Below, piece after piece: positions 1 through 4,789 of a DNA stretch of 10,000 nucleotides. The translations under genes and the position numbers were made by a program. A model generated the notes under the pieces. The model searched no databases, was not told where the DNA came from, and was given only the letters and a program-made list of their open reading frames with translations. Within the stretch, counting starts at the first letter, position 1, and the number at the start of each line of letters is the position of its first letter. The DNA comes from Magnetospirillum sp. (GTDB taxonomy: Bacteria > Pseudomonadota > Alphaproteobacteria > Rhodospirillales > Magnetospirillaceae), in the NCBI GenBank assembly GCA_020217035.1, contig JAIWOG010000214.1, positions 1 to 10,000 on the forward strand, written 5' to 3'.

Positions 1-258
1 CATACCGGCAGCGATGGCGGCGGAATTGCGGTGCTGATAGCCGATCTGAAGCAGGGTGTTCATGTTGGTCCAGGCTGTGTCCGCCTGAACCTCGGCCAAT
101 TCCGCAGCTTGGCCATCAGTTGCAGCCAGAGCTTCCTGAAGCCGCACCATGGCCTGGTTGTAAGCGTCCAGGTGGGCCATGGCCTTCCGATGGGCTTCGT
201 CGGCCTGCTGGTTGTGATAGGCGATGGCCTGGACGGCGCCGGGGGTGATGTTGTTCAT
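1..258 (-). CDS. Hypothetical helical protein, C-terminus outside window
   Basis: The first 86 codons of a minus-strand gene are present; the rest lies beyond base 1. The ATG at 258 follows the stop of the 379-aa gene by 3 bases, and a GGGGAGGG Shine-Dalgarno overlaps that stop, so the two are co-translated. The product starts MNNITPGAVQAIAYHNQQ and is rich in Ala, Gln and Glu. It looks almost wholly alpha-helical, with a probable coiled coil at about residues 15-65 and no signal peptide or membrane segment. I do not recognise the family. Its place at the end of the rep-nuclease gene string makes it part of the accessory element. The reading frame is well supported by spacing and ribosome-binding site; the function is unknown. 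Confidence 0.65.
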   Translation of the reverse strand, partial: MNNITPGAVQAIAYHNQQADEAHRKAMAHLDAYNQAMVRLQEALAATDGQAAELAEVQADTAWTNMNTLLQIGYQHRNSAAIAAGM

Positions 259-261
259 GGC

Positions 262-1401
262 TCAGCCCTCCCCAAGAATTTCGACGGACACGCGGTCGGC
301 CTCGGCCACGCTCATCTTTGCCTGATCCCAAGCGGAACCGGCCACCGCCTCGGCAATCATGCGGGCGCTGCCGGCGGCGATACCGGCTAACAACTTGCTG
401 GCGCGGTCCGCCTGGAAAACGAACGAAGCGATCTTCCAGCGCGGCTCATTCATCAGCGGTCGCCACGGTTCGTGGCCATACACCACCTTGGCCTCGCCAT
501 CGATGCCAACCCGGATGATCAGGTCGGATTCTCCCTTCTCCCCGGTGATGAAACTGCTGCGGGTCGGAGCATCCAGCCAGCGCAGGCGGATCAGCCGGTC
601 ACCGGGCATGCCTCCGACATTGACATGCACGTCGGACACCACCGACCAGCGGCGACGATGACAACGCTCCCGGCTGTCGTCGGACACCTGGTTGCGATAG
701 GCGTCGTCCAGCCCCCGACCGGTCTTCATGTCACCGGCCTTTGCCAAGAAGCCGATGGCTTCCAGCCGAGCGGCATCCTGCAGCGCCGGCACCGCATAGA
801 TACGGCTCAGGCTGGCCTTCATGTCATTATCGTTCTCAGTCGGCTGGAACACCCTGCTGGCGCGGACCTCGCCACTGTAGGACAGCGCTTCCAGCTTGCG
901 GCGACCGTCCGCCATCGGCGTTTCACGCAACAGCAGCCAGCGCGGCTTGTCGGCATAGGCCGCCATCCAGCGGATTTGCCACAACACCTTGTCGTCGAGA
1001 AGCTGATACCTGTTGATGATCTCGGCCCGGCTTTCGACCTTGCGCAGACCTTCGCCCAGCACACGGGCGGCCTGGCGCAGGCGGCCATAGGTGACCACAT
1101 GCTTTTTCCCGTCGCGATCCTGGACCGAAACAGCCGTTCCAGCGCTATCGGTGCGCGGATCGAGCGCCGCCCCGGCTTCGGCGAACGGCTTCAAAGCCGC
1201 TTCCAACTCGCGCACGTACCAACGTTCCAAAGCATCGTCGAACTTGACGCTGCCGGCCTTGGTCCCCAACTGCGCCGCGTAATCGGTCGCCCAGCGCGGA
1301 ACCTTGCCATCGGGCCATTGACCGACCTTGCGACGATGCACCACGTCGGTCAGGACGATTTCAACATGACCGGGGCGGGATGAAGTGATGGGACTGGCCA
1401 T
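262..1401 (-). CDS. Hypothetical 379-aa accessory protein
   Basis: This is a complete 379-residue ORF with normal residue composition. It starts at an ATG 3 bases after the stop of the 76-aa gene; a G-rich stretch over that stop can serve as the ribosome-binding site. It has no signal peptide or membrane span. Residues about 50-150 look helical (FDDALERWYVRELEAALKPF; LRQAARVLGEGLRKVESRAE). Residues about 150-260 contain Trp/Arg-rich stretches (WQIRWMAAYADKPRWLLL), and about 265-330 look beta-rich (LIIRVGIDGEAKVVYGHEPW). I do not recognise a catalytic motif or family. Position in the rep-led gene string suggests a plasmid or integrative-element accessory function, which is context only. The opposite strand has a long open frame here, but it is His/Gln/Pro-rich and looks like an antisense shadow. 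Confidence 0.7.
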   Translation of the reverse strand: MASPITSSRPGHVEIVLTDVVHRRKVGQWPDGKVPRWATDYAAQLGTKAGSVKFDDALERWYVRELEAALKPFAEAGAALDPRTDSAGTAVSVQDRDGKKHVVTYGRLRQAARVLGEGLRKVESRAEIINRYQLLDDKVLWQIRWMAAYADKPRWLLLRETPMADGRRKLEALSYSGEVRASRVFQPTENDNDMKASLSRIYAVPALQDAARLEAIGFLAKAGDMKTGRGLDDAYRNQVSDDSRERCHRRRWSVVSDVHVNVGGMPGDRLIRLRWLDAPTRSSFITGEKGESDLIIRVGIDGEAKVVYGHEPWRPLMNEPRWKIASFVFQADRASKLLAGIAAGSARMIAEAVAGSAWDQAKMSVAEADRVSVEILGEG

Positions 1402-1404
1402 GGT

Positions 1405-1635
1405 TCAGCCCCCCCCGTGTTGCGATTGAAGGGCGTCGGCGAGTTCAGTGGCCTTGGCCGCGACCCAACGGGCAGCAGCGACAGCATCGGCCGGCTTGAT
1501 CTGCACACGGTCGGGGCCGTCAAACAGAAAACGTTCTTCTGTCAGCAGGATCATTGCCACGCTGTCGGTGATCACATTGCTGCGCGAGAAGCCGAAGCGC
1601 TCCAACTGGATTTCAATTTTTTCAAGAGTGGTCAT
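1405..1635 (-). CDS. Small hypothetical protein (76 aa)
   Basis: The start is taken as the ATG at 1635, preceded by GGAGGATGTGACC, a good Shine-Dalgarno. The product begins MTTLEKIEIQLERFGFSRSN and is a compact acidic protein. A predicted strand-rich first half (VAMILLTEERFLFDG) is followed by a helix near residues 48-72 and a Gly-rich tail. No known domain is recognised. The frame is open upstream as far as an ATG at 1875 that overlaps the nuclease stop codon as ATGA, giving a possible 156-aa form. The extra 80 residues are basic, Pro/Arg-rich and cross a strong dyad, so I prefer the short form. The 379-aa gene follows after 3 bases. Confidence 0.6.
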   Translation of the reverse strand: MTTLEKIEIQLERFGFSRSNVITDSVAMILLTEERFLFDGPDRVQIKPADAVAAARWVAAKATELADALQSQHGGG

Positions 1636-1769
1636 GGTCACATCCTCCATCTGGATCAGGGCGGCATCGCTGGTGAGCGGCGCACCTTTTCCTCGTCGTA
1701 AAATCAGGGGGGCAAAGGCATGGATCGGGGGCTGGGCGGGGTAGCTCCCAAAACCCGCAGGGCGCGAAG

Positions 1770-1789
1770 CGAACCGCTTGCGGTTTTTT
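1770..1789 (+). terminator. Rho-independent terminator-like hairpin (plus strand)
   Basis: AACCG, loop CTTG and CGGTT are followed directly by TTTT. CTTG is a known stabilising tetraloop. Read on the plus strand this has the form of an intrinsic terminator, although no plus-strand gene ends here. It may stop antisense transcription or be half of a bidirectional structure. Confidence 0.45.
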
Positions 1790-1845
1790 GGGGCATCCCG
1801 GCCCCCGACGACGGGCGCAGCCCGGCGCTTGTCCATTGCCGACGC

Positions 1846-1866
1846 GGGGCGGAACGCCCCTTTCTT
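1846..1866 (+). terminator. GC-rich hairpin with T-rich tail, just after the nuclease stop
   Basis: GGGGC-GGAAC-GCCCC is followed on the plus strand by TTTCTT. On the minus strand the same stem lies about 12 bases past the nuclease stop with no T-tract. There it could stabilise or attenuate the mRNA rather than end it. No plus-strand gene is present to need a terminator. Confidence 0.3.
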
Positions 1867-1871
1867 GATCG

Positions 1872-2327
1872 TCATGGCGCCCCACCTGGGGCGCACCACC
1901 CTTGCTTTCTCCCCCCCTCATAGGGTTTGGCCAATCCGGCGCCGATCAGCTGGGCGGCGATGTCGGTTCCATCGGCCAAGCTCACCCTGGCCAGCAGGCG
2001 GCCATAGCGATCCCGGCCCAACTCGGACAGCACCACAGGAACCCCACGGGGAAGGAGACGACGAGCAAAAGCACTGGCTTGGCCGGCCTTCTCCCGCTCG
2101 GCCGCGCATTGGGCCAGGTCGCCTTTTTCCGGGGTGTCGAAGTGCCGCGCCCGCACCTTCTCGCCCTGCGGCGCCCCGGCATGAATGATCTGGTAGGTGT
2201 CGCCGTCGATGACGAACAAAATTTTTCCGTCAATCGACTGCGCATAAGCCGTTGAAAAACCAGACACTAGCGCCAAAACGAAGCACAGGACCGGCCATGT
2301 TTTGGTGATCGCGATCATGCTTTTCAT
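1872..2327 (-). CDS. Secreted staphylococcal-nuclease-type thermonuclease
   Basis: 151 aa. Residues 1-29 form a Sec signal peptide (basic start, hydrophobic core WPVLCFVLALVSGF, AYA cleavage site), so the enzyme should act in the periplasm or outside the cell. The mature part is an SNase (TNase) fold. VIDGDTYQI supplies Asp41 and Asp43. VRARHFDTPEK matches the RLLLVDTPE segment, giving Arg59, Asp64, Thr65 and Glu67. DRYGRLLARV supplies Arg110, the equivalent of the second catalytic arginine, and IGAGLAKPY is the conserved C-terminal element. All catalytic positions of Ca-dependent nucleases seem present. The family is known to cleave DNA and RNA. The ATG overlaps the rep stop as ATGA and is preceded by GGGAGGCGG, so translation is coupled to rep. 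SNase genes are common on alphaproteobacterial plasmids and conjugative elements. The frame is open upstream into rep, but the signal peptide fixes the start. Confidence 0.85.
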   Translation of the reverse strand: MKSMIAITKTWPVLCFVLALVSGFSTAYAQSIDGKILFVIDGDTYQIIHAGAPQGEKVRARHFDTPEKGDLAQCAAEREKAGQASAFARRLLPRGVPVVLSELGRDRYGRLLARVSLADGTDIAAQLIGAGLAKPYEGGRKQGWCAPGGAP

Positions 2328-3574
2328 GACCGCCTCCCGCGTCCACCCCGCCCCGAGGCAAGCCCCGGCGCCCGCCGCGACGCCCGCATGGCCTGCAAGG
2401 TCGCCTCGGGGGCCGGCGCCTGGCGCCGGTTCCGGCCCAGGATGCCCGACAGGTACTGTGCCCCGCTCTCGCGTATCTGGCCACCGCGCCGCATCAGCGC
2501 GGTTTCCAGCACGGCCAGGGCGGCGATGAGGCCCCAACGCTTGCGCCACGCCCGCCACACATGCGGCCACAGGGTCGGGGCGTAGGTGCGCTGTAGGCGA
2601 TCCGCCAGCGCCAAGGCGTCCTCGGTTGTTTCCGGCGGCGCTTCCGTCGCCGCCACGTCGGGCAGGAACGTCTTGATCAGCTCCAGCGCCAACGGTTCCG
2701 CCACCCCGTCGCCAGCCGCTTTCATCTCGGCCGGCTTCGCATGCTCGTTCCTGCCGAGCAACGTACATACCTCCCCTGATTGGGGGGAGGTCGGCACCCC
2801 CGCCGCACCAGCGTCGCAGCGTTCCCCCATGGCTTCGGGTTCGGGGGTGACGGGAGGGCGCCGTCCAGGCGTCCGCTTTTCCAACCTGGGGGCCGGCAAC
2901 GTAGACGATGTATGGGGGTATAGATTCTCTATACACCCCGAAGGGTGCTTAGATTTTGTACCCTCCCCCCTTCGCATCCACAAGATGCGGTCCGCTTCTT
3001 TCAAAATCCCTTCCAGGCGATAGGTGTTCGCCTCGTTGCGGGCATAGCCGCGCCGGTTTTCGATGACCACCAGCATGCCGAGATCGCGCAACTTGGCCTC
3101 AGCCGCCCGCTGGGTGGACGGCCGCACGTTCGCCCGGTTCTCAAGCTCGGAACGATAGGCGGCGAATTCACCGCTGCCCCCGGCCAGGAACAACAAGGCG
3201 TCGATCAGGCAGACCTCGGCGTCGGTCCAGGCGAATTGGGTCGCCAGCTTCCATGGCCAGCGCTTCCGCGCATGGGCAGACCTATACTTTTGAACCATAC
3301 GCCGCGACGGCCCGCGCTGGCGCCGGGGCGCCCCGGCGGCGCCTTGGTCACAAACGGCGGGACCATGATCCGCCTCCGAGGCGACGTAACGCCCCAAAGG
3401 CGCGTTGATCAGCTGCGGGGCGTGCTTGCGCCGCGCCTCCATGATCGCGGCGTCCAGCGCCGCCTGATGGCGATCCGCCGACGGCGGAACAACGGGCGGC
3501 ATCGACGACCTGGTTGCCGACGATGCCGAAAAGCTGGCCAAATACATGGCCCGCATGTGCTCAGGAATGCTCAT
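2324..3574 (-). CDS. repC: RepC-like plasmid replication initiator
   Basis: 416 aa from the ATG at 3574, which has GGAGGGG 3 bases upstream; the frame opens further to 3640 without a good site. Residues about 118-190 form a winged helix: a helix with LIDALLFLAGG, a recognition helix near RPSTQRAAEAKLRDLGML and a wing ending ANTYRL. Residues about 205-295 are a Pro/Gly-rich linker. Residues about 330-385 (WRKRWGLIAALAVLETAL, then GGQIRESGAQYLSGIL) resemble the C-terminal block of RepC proteins, where Ala-rich helices lead into a SPGGYLR-like motif. RepC is known to bind an origin inside its own gene and start replication of repABC and repC-only plasmids in alphaproteobacteria. The upstream antisense RNA and structured leader fit this. 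No repA or repB is in the window. The alternative is another wHTH replication protein. Symbol given by resemblance, not by search. Confidence 0.65.
   Translation of the reverse strand: MSIPEHMRAMYLASFSASSATRSSMPPVVPPSADRHQAALDAAIMEARRKHAPQLINAPLGRYVASEADHGPAVCDQGAAGAPRRQRGPSRRMVQKYRSAHARKRWPWKLATQFAWTDAEVCLIDALLFLAGGSGEFAAYRSELENRANVRPSTQRAAEAKLRDLGMLVVIENRRGYARNEANTYRLEGILKEADRILWMRRGEGTKSKHPSGCIENLYPHTSSTLPAPRLEKRTPGRRPPVTPEPEAMGERCDAGAAGVPTSPQSGEVCTLLGRNEHAKPAEMKAAGDGVAEPLALELIKTFLPDVAATEAPPETTEDALALADRLQRTYAPTLWPHVWRAWRKRWGLIAALAVLETALMRRGGQIRESGAQYLSGILGRNRRQAPAPEATLQAMRASRRAPGLASGRGGRGRRS
2769..2791. repeat. 8-bp inverted repeat in rep linker
   Basis: ACCTCCCC and GGGGAGGT are separated by about 7 bases in the region encoding the disordered rep linker. 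On the minus strand the second arm reads as a Shine-Dalgarno just before an ATG in the nuclease frame. The protein from that ATG would be Gly/Arg-rich and I do not believe it is made. The dyad could be part of the rep origin region. Confidence 0.35.
2905..3010. other. Candidate replication origin inside the rep gene
   Basis: This stretch of the interdomain linker is clearly richer in A/T than the flanking gene. It holds the dyad TATAGA-TTC-TCTATA (2919-2933), extended by G-C pairs to about 2914-2938, and a second weaker inverted repeat AGGGT...ACCCT near 2942-2964. In repABC plasmids oriV is known to lie within the repC coding sequence, at a dyad next to an AT-rich stretch. By analogy this is the best oriV candidate here. 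Confidence 0.35.
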
Positions 3575-3575
3575 A

Positions 3576-3595
3576 CGCCCCTCCGAGGAGGGCAT
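3576..3595 (-). promoter_or_regulatory. Hairpin sequestering the rep ribosome-binding site
   Basis: On the minus strand CCCTC (3592-3588), loop CTCG and GAGGG (3583-3579) form a tight hairpin, extended by a few more pairs towards the start codon. The second arm is the rep Shine-Dalgarno. Closed, it would block ribosome entry; repC leaders of repABC plasmids are known to have such an inhibitory element, favoured when the ctRNA binds. Confidence 0.5.
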
Positions 3596-3631
3596 GGACC
3601 GCGACAGAAAAAGGGACGTGTTAACCCGTTC

Positions 3632-3650
3632 GGAAAACACATGGTTTTCC
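3632..3650. repeat. Perfect 7-bp inverted repeat in rep leader
   Basis: GGAAAAC-ACATG-GTTTTCC lies between the antisense-RNA promoter (3652-3681) and the rep start, immediately upstream of the -35 box. It may be an operator for the antisense promoter, a leader hairpin, or an initiator-binding site. No T-tract follows on the minus strand. Confidence 0.5.
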
Positions 3651-3651
3651 G

Positions 3652-3681
3652 TTGACAGTGCGGCCTGAGCTGGGCTAGAAA
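3652..3681 (+). promoter_or_regulatory. Sigma-70-type promoter of the antisense RNA
   Basis: TTGACA (3652-3657), an 18-base spacer and TAGAAA (3676-3681) on the plus strand. The perfect -35 box is the strongest in the window. It faces away from rep and would start RNA near 3688. Nothing protein-coding lies downstream before a strong terminator at 3718-3749. Confidence 0.65.
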
Positions 3682-3719
3682 AGTCGTCGCCAAACTGACT
3701 TCTAGCCTTACGGCTCAGG
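3664..3719 (-). promoter_or_regulatory. Large stem-loop in the rep leader mRNA
   Basis: Two nested perfect inverted repeats: CCTGAGC (3664-3670) with GCTCAGG (3713-3719), and GGCTAGAA (3673-3680) with TTCTAGCC (3700-3707). They enclose a 19-base loop. In the rep transcript this gives a 15-bp stem with a small internal loop. The antisense RNA begins inside the loop, so its 5' end is complementary to the exposed loop, as expected for a kissing-type contact. Confidence 0.55.
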
Positions 3720-3750
3720 TCGCTAATCCTCAGGGTTAGCGGCCTTTTTA
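3688..3750 (+). ncRNA. Antisense ctRNA-like RNA opposite the rep leader
   Basis: A predicted transcript of about 62 nt from the TTGACA/TAGAAA promoter to the intrinsic terminator at 3718-3749. It is encoded opposite the rep leader and fully complementary to it if rep mRNA starts upstream of 3750. Size, polarity, terminator and position match the ctRNA (incA) of repABC plasmids, known to pair with the repC leader and reduce repC expression, setting copy number and incompatibility. The identification rests on architecture, not on a sequence match I could run. An alternative is an unrelated small RNA acting in trans. Confidence 0.6.
3718..3749 (+). terminator. Rho-independent terminator of the antisense RNA
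   Basis: CGCTAATCC (3721-3729), loop TCA and GGGTTAGCG (3733-3741) pair with one T-G wobble. The stem extends outward by GGT/GCC to 12 bp and is followed by TTTTT (3745-3749). This is a textbook intrinsic terminator on the plus strand. Confidence 0.8.
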
Positions 3751-3803
3751 CTTATGTCTTAGGGATATCCACGCCTTTCCATCACAAGCGTACCCTTGCA
3801 GGG

Positions 3804-3857
3804 CGCCATCCGGTTGTGCTAACACAACCACGGATTCGACTGGCTTAAATGATGGCG
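3804..3857. repeat. Nested inverted repeats at the tRNA-Glu 3' flank
   Basis: GGTTGTG (3812-3818) and CACAACC (3823-3829) form a perfect 7-bp hairpin with loop CTAA. Outside it CGCCATC (3804-3810) pairs with GATGGCG (3851-3857), which includes the encoded CCA end of the tRNA. No T-tract follows on the minus strand, so this is not an obvious tRNA terminator. It could be a processing structure or a recombinase-binding site at an att junction. Confidence 0.4.
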
Positions 3858-3928
3858 TCCCCAAGGGGATTCGAACCCCTGTTACCGCCGTGAGAGGGCG
3901 GTGTCCTAGGCCTCTAGACGATGGGGAC
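3853..3928 (-). tRNA. tRNA-Glu (anticodon CTC)
   Basis: The minus strand folds as a full cloverleaf of 76 nt. The acceptor GTCCCCA pairs with TGGGGAC, the discriminator is G and CCA is encoded. The anticodon stem CCGCC/GGCGG encloses loop CTCTCAC, so the anticodon is CTC, which reads GAG. The T arm is CAGGGGTTCGAATCCCCTT-like with an intact TTCGAAT loop. The gene starts 20 bases after the stop of the JAMM protease gene. Its 3' end faces the accessory region, the usual orientation for a tRNA used as an integration site. Confidence 0.95.
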
Positions 3929-3947
3929 GTCTGGGCGCGAGGCGGGC

Positions 3948-3977
3948 TTTATGCCTGATCCTCGGGTGCCGAGGCAA
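3948..3977 (-). promoter_or_regulatory. Possible promoter of tRNA-Glu
   Basis: On the minus strand TTGCCT (3977-3972), an 18-base spacer and CATAAA (3953-3948) could start RNA near 3941, about 13 bases before the mature tRNA. It overlaps the end of the protease gene. Both boxes are imperfect; read-through from the upstream operon is also possible. Confidence 0.35.
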
Positions 3978-4419
3978 GGGCTAATTTTGCCTTTGGCGTC
4001 CGGATGGGAACCGGGCGGAACTGGCCGCGCTTTTCGTCCAGGCGATGCGCCAGGGTTTGGATGGCCTGGCCGTCCAGCACGCCAATGATCAACCAGGCCA
4101 GTTCCGGTTCGTGGGCCATGGCGCGGTCGGTGGCGCTGGGGTCGGCGGTGCCGTCAGTGTGGGAATGGTAATGGCCGACGATGCGGTCCTTGGTGCCGCT
4201 GTCGCGCAGTTCCTTTTCCACCGCGATGCGGATGGCGGGGTCCAACTCGAAACGGTCTTCGGTGGTGGCCAGCAAATTGCCCGCCGGCACCACCCGGGTG
4301 ACACGGATCAACTGGCCCTTGCCACGGCCGATGATCAGGCCGCAGGCTTCCGCCGGAAAAGCCGCTTCGGCGGAATCGACCATCTGCTTGGTCAGCTTGG
4401 CGTCGATTTGCAGGATCAT
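3949..4419 (-). CDS. JAMM/JAB (Mov34/MPN) family metalloprotease
   Basis: 156 aa, with one JAB1/MPN domain over about residues 3-115. The zinc-binding JAMM signature is complete: Glu24 in FPAEACGLIIG, then His85-Ser-His87 in HYHSH, seven residues, Ser95, two residues and Asp98. The family cleaves isopeptide or peptide bonds after ubiquitin-like proteins. Bacterial members of this size are known to release ThiS/MoaD-like sulfur carriers or act in cysteine biosynthesis. No ubiquitin-like protein or E1-like partner is adjacent, so the substrate is unknown. The C-terminal 40 residues are a variable basic/Ala-rich tail. It is cytoplasmic, with no signal peptide. Its ATG overlaps the stop of the upstream membrane-protein gene as ATGA, so the two are coupled, and tRNA-Glu follows 20 bases later. 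Confidence 0.85.
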   Translation of the reverse strand: MILQIDAKLTKQMVDSAEAAFPAEACGLIIGRGKGQLIRVTRVVPAGNLLATTEDRFELDPAIRIAVEKELRDSGTKDRIVGHYHSHTDGTADPSATDRAMAHEPELAWLIIGVLDGQAIQTLAHRLDEKRGQFRPVPIRTPKAKLALASAPEDQA

Positions 4420-4739
4420 CGCGGGGCCGGCGCTTCGGGGGTAAGGACGAAGCTGCCCGAGACGGCGCCCGAGGCAGGGTCAAGAACGACGAAGCGTTCA
4501 GGGCCGGGGCCGGTCAGCCGCAGCACAACCCGTTCGGCGGCCACCAGCACCTGCTCGACCCGGCTGCCGGCTGGAACCGGCACCGCGACGGCGCCGAAAT
4601 CTTCCGTCACCGCCACTGGGGCGGACTTGGTTTTCGTGGCCAATTTCCCGGCCTGGGAGTACAACCCCCAGCCCAACAGGGCCAGTCCCGCGATCAGCAG
4701 GACGCCCATGAACGCCACCAGGGCCTTGATCGCTTTCAT
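4416..4739 (-). CDS. Small one-pass membrane protein (DUF6476-like)
   Basis: 107 aa from the ATG at 4739. That start puts KAIK directly before a single transmembrane helix (residues about 5-27, ALVAFMGVLLIAGLALLGWG), giving a typical signal anchor. An in-frame ATG at 4778 would add 13 residues. The rest is a small beta-rich domain (VTEDFGAVAVPVPAGSRVEQ; RFVVLDPASGAVSGSFVL), most likely periplasmic. The layout recalls the short DUF6476 proteins of alphaproteobacteria, which I recall being found beside pseudouridine synthase genes; I offer that only tentatively. It overlaps the JAMM protease gene by ATGA and is divergent from rluD. The role is unknown. Confidence 0.75.
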   Translation of the reverse strand: MKAIKALVAFMGVLLIAGLALLGWGLYSQAGKLATKTKSAPVAVTEDFGAVAVPVPAGSRVEQVLVAAERVVLRLTGPGPERFVVLDPASGAVSGSFVLTPEAPAPR

Positions 4740-4756
4740 GCCTTCGGATTCAATCC
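4728..4756 (+). promoter_or_regulatory. Possible rluD promoter
   Basis: TTGATC, a 17-base spacer and TTCAAT on the plus strand, overlapping the start of the divergent membrane-protein gene. Each box matches four of six consensus bases. The intergenic gap is only 50 bases, so some overlap of promoter and gene is expected. Confidence 0.3.
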
Positions 4757-4789
4757 TATTGTGAACATCAAGACGCAAAGACCGACATC

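Larger units (their letters stand above)
1636..1871 (-). other. Dyad-rich interval between nuclease gene and 76-aa gene
   Basis: About 236 bases between the nuclease stop and the preferred start of the 76-aa gene. It contains two tight hairpins (1772-1785 and 1846-1860) and a larger imperfect dyad: CCCAAAACCCGCA near 1747-1759 is nearly complementary to TGCGGTTTTTTGGG near 1779-1792. The 76-aa frame stays open across the interval on the minus strand, so it may code for an N-terminal extension (from the ATG at 1875). The translation there is low-complexity, basic and Pro-rich. I favour a structured non-coding spacer or a small inserted repeat, without proof. Confidence 0.4.

Noticed and set aside
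472..1383. 303-codon open frame on the plus strand
   Set aside because: It is antisense to the 379-aa gene, rich in His, Gln and Pro, and has no ribosome-binding site. The minus-strand gene has tight spacing and ribosome-binding sites at both ends.
2328..2936. Upstream extension of the nuclease frame inside rep
   Set aside because: It is in frame and one internal ATG has a good Shine-Dalgarno, but the translation is a Gly/Arg/Ala-rich shadow of rep. The nuclease signal peptide must start at 2327.
3832..3874. 8-base direct repeat GGATTCGA beside and inside tRNA-Glu, as an att duplication
   Set aside because: It is too short and only 27 bases apart; an att repeat should cover the tRNA 3' end and lie at the far end of the element.
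4045..4764. 239-codon plus-strand frame
   Set aside because: Antisense shadow of the JAMM protease and membrane-protein genes, which have clear motifs on the minus strand.
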